DNA from: Fidelibacterota bacterium
Lineage (GTDB): Bacteria > Fidelibacterota > Marinisomatia > Marinisomatales > TCS55
Assembly (NCBI GenBank): GCA_002713385.1
Contig: PAWC01000045.1
Span: 3,293 to 8,977 of the forward strand
Direction: 5' to 3'
DNA length: 5,685 nt
Shown here piece by piece: positions 1 through 5,685 of this stretch (position 1 is its first letter; the number at the start of each line of letters is the position of its first letter). The notes under the pieces are model-generated. The model was not told where the DNA came from. It did no database searches and worked only from the letters and a program-made list of their open reading frames with translations. The position numbers and the translations under genes are program-made.

Positions 1-444
1 GAACAATATACTGGTGATTCTACACACACAAATTTATATCGTCATTCAATAAGGCCAAAATACAAAAGGTATTTTGAAGCTCTTGGTTTATTTATTGATT
101 GGAAAATTTTCTATAAACCCAGATTTGATGATAATACAAAATATTTATTAGAAAATGATTTAACACTATCATTCAATACCTTCCACGAAGCTTTAACATT
201 AGATATCAGTTATAATTATAAATATTATTCAAGGTATAAATTGGAAACAGTCATAAAAAGCTACGAATATTCCATTGATGATTCTCTTGGATACTATTTT
301 GTTAATGATTATTTGTATTTTTATGACACTGATGAAATTCCCTTTGATTATACCACAGATTCAGATGGTTATGTTATGATACCTAGCGAATTTTATAAAC
401 CTGAAGATCACACAGTGTCTATCGGCCTATCTTTCTCATTTTAA
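1..444 (+). CDS. Outer-membrane beta-barrel protein, C-terminal fragment (DUF481/YdiY-like)
   Basis: The frame is open from the first base of the window and ends at TAA 442-444, giving the last 147 residues of a protein whose start lies upstream. The translation alternates polar and hydrophobic/aromatic residues in strand-length blocks (for example around residues 32-43, 56-61 and 65-80) and is very rich in Tyr, Phe, Asp and Asn. It ends in SIGLSFSF, and a terminal aromatic residue on the last strand is the usual signal for BAM-dependent outer-membrane insertion. The spacing of the strands, with a segment resembling 'YKPRFDD..KYLLENDLTLSFN', recalls the C-terminal half of DUF481 (YdiY-like) barrels. 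The barrel inference is fairly firm, but the DUF481 assignment is by eye and tentative. The last hairpin carries an unusually long acidic, Tyr-rich loop. G+C is about 27%, clearly below parts of the next gene. A TTG at 241 could open a shorter frame, but upstream coding continues without a stop, so it is not the start. Confidence 0.7.
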   Translation, partial: EQYTGDSTHTNLYRHSIRPKYKRYFEALGLFIDWKIFYKPRFDDNTKYLLENDLTLSFNTFHEALTLDISYNYKYYSRYKLETVIKSYEYSIDDSLGYYFVNDYLYFYDTDEIPFDYTTDSDGYVMIPSEFYKPEDHTVSIGLSFSF

Positions 445-468
445 CATATATAAAAAGGTAAAATAAAA

Positions 469-3261
469 ATGTTAAAACACTATGCCATATTTTTAACTCT
501 TATAGTCTCACTTTACAGTCAGGTAATGCGGACCCACGATCATCCGGGTTTAGGTGATTATGATATTCCATTTTTCGCAAATGGTACTTATAACAAAAAT
601 ATCCAATCTCCCTCTGAATTTTTTGGATTCGTTTTAGGTTCAAAACCTGTTCGTCACTGGGAAGCGAAAACATATTTTGAATATCTTGATGCTACAGTTG
701 AGAATGCATCATTGTATAGTTATGGTCAAACTTATGAAGGTCGTGAACTGCTTTATCTCATCATTACCAGTAAAGAAAATCATGGCAACCTTGATCAAAT
801 AAGAGAAAACATCAGCAAACTGGCTGATCCGCGGACTTTGGATCGTGGTAGTAAAGCAGAAAACCTGATAGCAAATTCCCCTGCAATTGCTTGGATGGCT
901 TATGCGATTCACGGAGATGAAATATCCAGTGCAGACGCTGCTTTACAAGTTGCCTATCAACTCGCTGCTGGGACAGATGAACTATCTCAAGCAATACGTG
1001 ACAATGTGATAGTTGGTATTGATCCCATGGAAAATCCAGATGGCCGTGAACGGATCCTAGCTCAATTGCAACAATGGCGGGGTGTTATACCTAATTCTGA
1101 TCTGCAAAGCTTAAATCATCAAGGGATGTGGCCCTGGGGACGTACAAATCATTACTTATTTGATTTAAACCGGGACTGGTTTGCAACTGTTCATCCGGAA
1201 ACAAGAGGCAAAGTCCGGGCAATTTTGGACTGGAAACCACAATTCCTTGTAGACTCTCATGAAATGGGCGCCTACGACACCTATTTATTTAATCCTCCCC
1301 GTGAACCTTTTAACCCTTATTACCATTCAGTAATACATAAATGGTGGCAGCGTTTTGCTGAAGATCAGGCCGATGCTTTTGACCAATATGGCTGGAGTTA
1401 TTACACTCGTGATTGGAATGAAGAAATCTATCCTGGTTATGGCAGTTCCTGGGGAATTTATGCAGGTGTAGTCGGTATTTTATACGAACAATCCAGGACG
1501 TCTGGACAACGTGTAAAAAGACCCGATGGATCAGAAACAACTTTCAGAGAAGCTGTTCACCACCAGTTTACCAGTTCCATGGCAAACCTGTCAACAGTGG
1601 CCAACCATCGGGAAGAACTGCTTACAGATTATTATGAAATACGTAAAAATAGTGTTGATAGCAATCCAAATGAAGCGTTTGTTTTTCCGCTTAATAATAA
1701 TTTGGACCGGCTCGATGCATTCGCAGAAACTTTGCAAAGACAATCTATTGAAGTTCATTTAACTACCAAAGAATTGCGGCTCTCATCGGCAAAATCTCAT
1801 AAAAACAAAAAAGTAAACAATATTTTTGTTGAAGGCGGTGCATTAGTGGTAAAGGTGAATCAACCTTTGAAAGCCCTTATTCAGAATATTCTGCAATTTG
1901 ATATTCGTCTCGATACCAAATCTATGGAAAAAGAACGTCAGAAATTATTGAAAAATGAGGGCTCCACGTTGTATGATGTCACTGCCTGGTCACTACCATT
2001 GGCATTTGGCCTAGAGGGTTATTATACAACAACCTTGCCTCGTATAAGTATGAATCCATACTCAAAATTGTCAGGTAGTGGTCAGTTGTTAAATACTGAT
2101 GCGATTTATGGATTTGTATTAAATGGGGCCGAAGATGGGATATATATTGCGATTTCAAGATTAATGGAACATGGTATACAAATCCATGCTATTGAAGAAA
2201 CAGTTCAAATCGAAGGAAATAGTTTTCCTCCAGGAAGTATTTTAATACGTAAACAGTCCAATCCTGGTTTAGATCATGACATACTCAGATCTGTCGCTAC
2301 AGAAAGTGGAATAAATATTGTTGGTATTGGGACAGCACTTGCCGAGGATGGCCCAGATTTAGGCGGTAGTAAAATCAATTTATTGCAAGAATCACGTATT
2401 GCCTTAATAGGTGGACCATCAACAAGTACCTCTAGTTTTGGGGCTACCTGGCATTTACTGGACTCCCGGTTGAAAACGCGAGCTACGCTTTTGAATTTCA
2501 TGAATGTGGGTAATACTGATTTAAGAAAATATAATGTATTGGTTATGCCATCAGCTTGGGGTGGTTCATTTAAACAAGTCCTCGGCGAAAACGGATTAAA
2601 GAAACTAAAAGGTTGGGTTGATGATGGTGGTACGCTCATTGCTCTTGCTGGTGCAGCCAATTTTCTTGCCGATTCCTCATCAGGCTTAAGCGCTGTACGT
2701 AAAAAAAGAAGTATCCTTAAAAAATTAAACAGTTATAATTACAATCTTAGTCAGTACCAAGCAACATCAGAAATCAGCGTAGATAGTTTGGAGTTGTGGG
2801 AAGGAAAAGAAACAGGTGATGACAAAGCAGAAGAGAAGCAGGAAAAATTCAATTTAAAAGAATTAAAAGACCGCGATGAGTTGGGTCGAAAATTGAGCCC
2901 TCAAGGCGCAATCCTGCGAGTAAACCTAGACCAGGAACACTGGCTTAATTTTGGCTGCGGTGCAATGGTGCCAGTGCTGTTTAATACATCCACAGTATTG
3001 ATGACTAAAGACCCGGCTGCAACTCCCGCTCGATTAGCGCCTCCAGAGGATTTGCGCTTGGGCGGCTTATTATGGCCTGAAGCTAAAGTCAGAATCGCCA
3101 ACGGTTCATGGGCCACCAGGGAAAGATCGGGCAATGGTCAAGTAATCCTCTTTGCAACGCAACCCAATTTTAGAGGGTTTTTCAGAGGCTCTGAACGGTT
3201 ACTGTTGAATGCGCTGTTTTATGGTCCCGGATTAGGTGCTAACGCTTCGGTTGACTGGTAG
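469..3261 (+). CDS. Secreted M14-family zinc carboxypeptidase-like metallopeptidase with C-terminal amidotransferase-like half
   Basis: This 930-residue protein starts at ATG 469 behind a weak AAGG-type ribosome site (about 455-458), 24 bases after the barrel gene. Residues 1-17 (K3, then a hydrophobic run 6-15) look like a short Sec signal peptide, so a periplasmic or extracellular site is inferred. The M14 catalytic domain spans roughly 60-375. Zinc ligands are H148 and E151 (HGDE) and H264 (DSHEMG). NPDGR at 189-193 and NRDW at 234-237 match the substrate-carboxylate-binding Asn/Arg region of carboxypeptidase A, and E340 in LYEQS fits the catalytic Glu270. All key residues are present, so it should be an active peptidase, but its substrate is unknown. 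The second half (about 400-930) includes a Rossmann-like stretch: RIALIGGP at 643-650, LVMPSAWGG at 691-699, and GWVDDGGTLIALAG at 715-728. This resembles class I glutamine-amidotransferase/ThuA-like folds, but I see no Cys-His-Glu triad. A Lys/Glu-rich segment lies at about 778-807. The length, near 900, suits the long two-part members of the family. The stop is TAG; its last 30 bases overlap the opposing HAD gene. Confidence 0.93.
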   Translation: MLKHYAIFLTLIVSLYSQVMRTHDHPGLGDYDIPFFANGTYNKNIQSPSEFFGFVLGSKPVRHWEAKTYFEYLDATVENASLYSYGQTYEGRELLYLIITSKENHGNLDQIRENISKLADPRTLDRGSKAENLIANSPAIAWMAYAIHGDEISSADAALQVAYQLAAGTDELSQAIRDNVIVGIDPMENPDGRERILAQLQQWRGVIPNSDLQSLNHQGMWPWGRTNHYLFDLNRDWFATVHPETRGKVRAILDWKPQFLVDSHEMGAYDTYLFNPPREPFNPYYHSVIHKWWQRFAEDQADAFDQYGWSYYTRDWNEEIYPGYGSSWGIYAGVVGILYEQSRTSGQRVKRPDGSETTFREAVHHQFTSSMANLSTVANHREELLTDYYEIRKNSVDSNPNEAFVFPLNNNLDRLDAFAETLQRQSIEVHLTTKELRLSSAKSHKNKKVNNIFVEGGALVVKVNQPLKALIQNILQFDIRLDTKSMEKERQKLLKNEGSTLYDVTAWSLPLAFGLEGYYTTTLPRISMNPYSKLSGSGQLLNTDAIYGFVLNGAEDGIYIAISRLMEHGIQIHAIEETVQIEGNSFPPGSILIRKQSNPGLDHDILRSVATESGINIVGIGTALAEDGPDLGGSKINLLQESRIALIGGPSTSTSSFGATWHLLDSRLKTRATLLNFMNVGNTDLRKYNVLVMPSAWGGSFKQVLGENGLKKLKGWVDDGGTLIALAGAANFLADSSSGLSAVRKKRSILKKLNSYNYNLSQYQATSEISVDSLELWEGKETGDDKAEEKQEKFNLKELKDRDELGRKLSPQGAILRVNLDQEHWLNFGCGAMVPVLFNTSTVLMTKDPAATPARLAPPEDLRLGGLLWPEAKVRIANGSWATRERSGNGQVILFATQPNFRGFFRGSERLLLNALFYGPGLGANASVDW

Positions 3262-3903
3262 AAGAGCCTGCAAATACTTTCTAAACTCAAATAAATCATT
3301 AAATACGGGAGCACCTGTTTTTTGTAAGCGGGAGTAATTTGTGTGCCCTTGAGCAATTAATACACACTTTATTCCCATTGCATTGGCGACTTCAAGGTCA
3401 TGAATTGTATCACCCACCATGAGTACTTCTTCTGGATCATATTCCATTTCCAGCACCCAATTCTTCCCTATAACTGTTTTACCTGAAGCATAATGATTAT
3501 CGATACCCATAATTTTTATAAAGTATTTTTTTAGACGGTGATGAGTGATGCAATCATTTACATATTCTTGTTTCCCGGCAGATAGAATTGATTGAGTTAA
3601 ACCTGCTGATTCTACATAATCCAGTAATGGTACAACACCTAGATGCAGTTCAGGCTCATGAAACCGAGCATTATAATTTGCAATAAACTCTGATCCAGAA
3701 ACTGTGAATGGCTATTTTTCAAAATCAAACCCGAGTTTTATATAATAATCTTCTACGGGAAAACAAAAAATATCGAGATATTTTTCTTTATCAATCAATA
3801 GCAGACCTCTCTTTAAAAGCGATTTATTTATCGATTCAACACACAGCCAGCAGTCGTCAAGAAGTGTACCGTTCCAATCCCAAATAATGTGTTTTATTTT
3901 CAT
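3232..3903 (-). pseudogene. HAD-superfamily (subfamily IA-like) hydrolase interrupted by one in-frame TAG
   Basis: Read on the minus strand from ATG 3903 to TAA 3234-3232, the frame would encode 223 residues, normal for phosphoglycolate-phosphatase-like HAD enzymes. Motif I is IIWDWNGTLLDD (nucleophile D9, with N11 where most HAD phosphatases have the acid/base Asp). Motif II is ILSAG (S108), the motif III Lys is probably K142 or K147, and motif IV is VGDTIHD (D165, D169). The helical cap would be about residues 17-85. Codon 64 (3714-3712) is TAG, inside the cap, after GFDFEK. The same frame resumes directly with a cap-like sequence (PFTVSGSEFI) and reaches the true end with no shift or other stop. 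The truncated 63-residue product would lack motifs II-IV and be inactive; the next in-frame ATG (codon 132) is too late to rescue it. A TTG at 3915 in frame is a less likely start. No clear Shine-Dalgarno is visible. The substrate is unknown; small phosphorylated metabolites are typical. A sequencing or assembly error is an alternative explanation. Confidence 0.85.
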
Positions 3904-3958
3904 ATGCTGAGGCAAACATCTGGTAGATTAATGAAAAAAAGGATAACTTTTACTAGCA
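3904..3958. promoter_or_regulatory. Divergent intergenic region between the HAD and Nudix genes
   Basis: These 55 bases separate two divergently oriented start codons and are the longest non-coding gap in the window, so promoters for both sides probably lie here or just inside the flanking genes. On the plus strand GATAACT (3942-3948) and TACTAG (3951-3956) resemble -10 hexamers, but no matching -35 box is convincing. A purine run AAAGGA (3938-3943) sits 15 bases before the Nudix ATG, long for a ribosome site. The role is inferred from position, and no individual element is certain. Confidence 0.3.
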
Positions 3959-4591
3959 ATGAAATTAAGTAAACTCGCCCAAAAGCTACAAATCAGATTA
4001 ATAAACAATCTGCCCGGTAAAGATGAACAATGGCGGATGCGTGTTACATCAGATAAATCATATAACTTTGATAATACCGAAGAAGATGCCATCCAATCAG
4101 CTGTTTTAATACTGCTTTATGAAGAAAATGGTGTTATATGCTTTACGCTTACTGAAAGGACACAGACAGTGGAGCATCACCGTGGGCAAATTTCACTGCC
4201 TGGCGGAGCAAGGGAAGCTGATGAGAAGCTATCGTCTACGGCAATTCGTGAAACACAAGAAGAAATAGGTATCTATGCGGATGATGTAGACATCATTGGA
4301 GCTCTTTCTCCTTTATTTGTCCCAGTAACAGGATTTATTATTAACCCCTTCGTTGGCATCATTAATGCAAATTTTGAACCACAACCGGCTCCGGAAGAAG
4401 TTGAAACTGTTATTTCAGTTCATGTTAATGAATTATTAAATGATGATAATGAACTTCAAGAAAAGAGAAATCTCCGTGGCTACGACATGAATATACCCTA
4501 TTTTTTATTATCAGGACATAAAGTCTGGGGTGCAACAGCAATGATTTTATCAGAATTTAAAACAGTATTAAAAGAGGCAATGGATGCATAA
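3959..4591 (+). CDS. Nudix hydrolase, CoA pyrophosphatase type (NudL/NUDT7-8-like)
   Basis: This 210-residue cytoplasmic enzyme probably cleaves the pyrophosphate of coenzyme A or its derivatives to give 4'-phosphopantetheine (or acyl form) and 3',5'-ADP. The Nudix box is complete at residues 83-105: G83, E89, R97-E98, E101-E102 and G104 fit GX5EX7REUXEEXGU, with Thr at the first U position. Just before it, LTERTQTVEHHRGQISLPGG (residues 64-83) matches the extra LLTxR...G.xxFPGG motif that marks the CoA-specific branch (UPF0035), with Leu in place of Phe. The later GFIINPFVG also fits this branch. Length is close to the family norm of about 190-210. The start at ATG 3959 is chosen because the following residues are a typical short helical lead-in, although its ribosome site is poor. 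The gene overlaps the next one by 8 bases and is the first of an apparent operon. CoA specificity is inferred from motifs; a broader nucleotide-diphosphate substrate is possible. Confidence 0.9.
   Translation: MKLSKLAQKLQIRLINNLPGKDEQWRMRVTSDKSYNFDNTEEDAIQSAVLILLYEENGVICFTLTERTQTVEHHRGQISLPGGAREADEKLSSTAIRETQEEIGIYADDVDIIGALSPLFVPVTGFIINPFVGIINANFEPQPAPEEVETVISVHVNELLNDDNELQEKRNLRGYDMNIPYFLLSGHKVWGATAMILSEFKTVLKEAMDA
4573..4577 (+). promoter_or_regulatory. Ribosome binding site of the ROK kinase gene, inside the Nudix gene
   Basis: AGAGG lies 6 bases before ATG 4584, a good Shine-Dalgarno match and spacing. It supports this start over any downstream one and lies within the last codons of the Nudix gene. 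Coupled translation of the two genes is therefore likely. Confidence 0.6.
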
Positions 4592-5465
4592 GATAGGTAT
4601 CGATCTTGGTGGAACTAAAATTGAAGGGATTGTACTAGACAAAAATAACAATACAATCGATAGAAAAAGGATCTCGACAAATCGAGAAGAGGGATATGAG
4701 GCTATTATTAACAGAATATCCGAATTAGGTCATGAATTATTAGAAAAATCCATTAGTGTTAAACAAATTTGTATATGTACTCCGGGTGCTCTAGATCCCA
4801 CAATAGGGGTTATGAAAAACAGCAACACACTTTGTCTTATTGGCGAACCCCTACAAAAAGACTTGGAAAAAGCATTTGAACTACCTGTTTTTATGGAAAA
4901 TGACGCAAACTGCTTTGCTCTTGCTGAGTCGATTTTGGGAGCAGCTAAAGGTTATGGTGTGGTATTCGGTGTCATAATGGGCACAGGTGTGGGAGGTGGA
5001 ATTATCATCAATGGCAAAATTCATCGGGGTCCAAATTATATTGCTGGTGAATGGGGTCACCATGTCCTGTATCCCGATGGTCGTGACTGTTACTGTGGAA
5101 ATAAAGGTTGCACAGAGGCATACATCAGCGGCTCAGCCCTGGAAAAAGAATGGGAGGAATTGACTGGGCAAAAACATATGGTTACTGATATTATTGAAAA
5201 AGGGTTTTACAAAGATCACCCTGAATGGAAAGAAAGATTTATTCTCAACTTTGGACGTGCTTTAAGTCATGTAATCGACATAATCGATCCAAATTGCATT
5301 GTGCTGGGCGGCGGTCTTTCAAAAGTTGATATACTTTATTCTGATGGAAAAGATGCTGTTTATGCTGAAGTATTCAGCAAACAAGTTGTAACACCTATTT
5401 TAAAAAATAAACTTGGTGATTCAGCAGGCGTATTTGGGGCAGCACTCTTGGATAATAATCAATGA
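4584..5465 (+). CDS. ROK-family sugar kinase (fructokinase / N-acetylhexosamine kinase-like)
   Basis: This 293-residue cytoplasmic kinase is predicted to phosphorylate a hexose or amino sugar with ATP. The N-terminal phosphate loop is GIDLGGTK (residues 5-12). ENDAN at 105-109 carries the catalytic base D107. GTGVGGG at 133-139 is the second phosphate-binding loop. GEWGHH at 155-160 contributes sugar-binding E156 and zinc ligand H159, followed by the zinc cluster C169-C171-C176 in CYCGNKGCTE. LGGGLS at 241-246 is the adenosine-side glycine motif. It is complete and of normal length (ROK kinases are about 290-320). The GEWGH and CYCG..GC.E.(F/Y)ISG pattern is nearer to Mak-type fructokinases than to E. 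coli NagK (GEFGH), but sugar specificity cannot be fixed by eye. As a kinase without an N-terminal helix-turn-helix, it is not a ROK repressor. It starts inside the Nudix gene (8-base overlap) and its TGA overlaps the next ATG, so the three genes are probably co-transcribed. No sugar transporter or isomerase is in view to hint at the substrate. Confidence 0.93.
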   Translation: MHKIGIDLGGTKIEGIVLDKNNNTIDRKRISTNREEGYEAIINRISELGHELLEKSISVKQICICTPGALDPTIGVMKNSNTLCLIGEPLQKDLEKAFELPVFMENDANCFALAESILGAAKGYGVVFGVIMGTGVGGGIIINGKIHRGPNYIAGEWGHHVLYPDGRDCYCGNKGCTEAYISGSALEKEWEELTGQKHMVTDIIEKGFYKDHPEWKERFILNFGRALSHVIDIIDPNCIVLGGGLSKVDILYSDGKDAVYAEVFSKQVVTPILKNKLGDSAGVFGAALLDNNQ

Positions 5466-5685
5466 AGTTTGGACATTGGTTAAATTCATTAATATGGATT
5501 GACCATGTGGTTATTTTATTTTTCTTTGCAATTTGCGGCTGGTTAGCCCATCTAACCATGAAGGGCTTTAGAAAGCTTGTTAAAAAAACTCAAACGAGTC
5601 CTTATGCGGAGGAATTTCGCACCAGCCCATTTGTTTTTATTGCGATCGCTATTCCTTATACAATAATTCTTTACAGACTTATTGG
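5462..5685 (+). CDS. Unrecognised membrane protein, N-terminal fragment
   Basis: The frame starts at ATG 5462, sharing ATGA with the TGA stop of the ROK gene, and stays open for 74 codons to the window edge. Residues about 11-31 (from IWIDHVVILFFFAICGW onward) form one clear transmembrane helix. A basic loop at about 34-42 (K34, R37, K38, K41, K42) follows, then a second hydrophobic stretch from about 56 to 73 that is cut off near the end. By the positive-inside rule the loop is cytoplasmic, with the N-terminus outside. I do not recognise the family. The early DYxLGGRS-type signature of sodium:solute symporters is not visible, so I do not call a transporter. Only a weak GGA (5450-5452) precedes the ATG, so translation is probably coupled to the kinase gene. 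Coding status is supported by the overlap, membrane-protein composition and the uninterrupted frame; function is open. Confidence 0.75.
   Translation, partial: MKFGHWLNSLIWIDHVVILFFFAICGWLAHLTMKGFRKLVKKTQTSPYAEEFRTSPFVFIAIAIPYTIILYRLI

Noticed and set aside
2274..2660. A 128-codon minus-strand open frame inside the peptidase gene
   Set aside because: It lies wholly antisense to a strongly supported coding region, its translation is rich in Pro/Ser with no recognisable domain, and no ribosome site or neighbour supports it. Other antisense frames inside the peptidase and ROK genes were rejected for the same reasons.
3262..3330. Possible transcription terminator after the peptidase stop
   Set aside because: No stem of useful length followed by a T-run was found; the T-run at about 3318-3323 has no convincing hairpin before it and lies inside the HAD frame.
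3712..3714. TAG recoded as pyrrolysine or another amino acid
   Set aside because: The peptidase gene ends at a TAG (3259-3261) where the family naturally ends, with a TAA only ten codons later, so TAG acts as a normal stop here. No pyrrolysine machinery is in view and HAD enzymes are not known to use it.
3904..3915. TTG 3915 as the start of the HAD gene
   Set aside because: It would add only four residues before ATG 3903. The ATG start places the motif I strand at the usual distance from the N-terminus, and neither start has a clear ribosome site.
3931..3972. Short plus-strand frame of 13 codons (MKKRITF...) overlapping the Nudix start
   Set aside because: Too short, out of frame with the Nudix gene, with no ribosome site and no amino-acid run typical of an attenuator leader.
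1..5685. CRISPR array, tRNA, insertion sequence or defence cassette
   Set aside because: No regularly spaced direct repeats, cloverleaf-like segment, terminal inverted repeats, transposase, nuclease or toxin-antitoxin motifs were seen on either strand.

Overview
The window is a chromosomal-looking stretch of low-to-moderate G+C DNA with tightly packed bacterial genes. By hand count the first 420 bases are about 27% G+C, and parts of the large peptidase gene exceed 50%. A predicted outer-membrane barrel fragment next to a secreted peptidase points to a Gram-negative. The very large M14 peptidase with a C-terminal Rossmann-like half is a type I associate with Bacteroidota, Marinimicrobia and related marine lineages. 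That placement is an impression from gene style, not a proof, and no rRNA or other marker gene is present.

Left part (1-3261, + strand): the 3' end of an outer-membrane beta-barrel protein (DUF481-like) is followed after 24 bases by a 930-residue predicted secreted zinc carboxypeptidase-like protein with all the expected M14 catalytic residues. Both could work at the cell envelope, but nothing in the sequence shows that they act together.

Middle (3232-3903, - strand): a HAD-superfamily hydrolase gene is convergent with the peptidase gene, and their 3' ends overlap by 30 bases. Its frame is continuous and carries recognisable HAD motifs along its whole length, except for one in-frame TAG at codon 64. 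It is therefore either a young pseudogene or a gene carrying a sequencing or assembly error. This is the one clear anomaly in the window.

Right part (3959-5685, + strand): a divergent, translationally coupled operon encodes a Nudix hydrolase of the CoA-pyrophosphatase type, then a ROK-family sugar kinase (8-base overlap), then the start of an unrecognised membrane protein (4-base ATGA overlap) that runs off the window. The only non-coding space longer than 25 bases is the 55 bases between the HAD and Nudix genes, which probably holds the divergent promoters.

I see no mobile element, CRISPR array, RNA gene, convincing terminator or defence-like cassette. Most of the window looks like ordinary housekeeping and envelope genes, and I do not claim a new system here.
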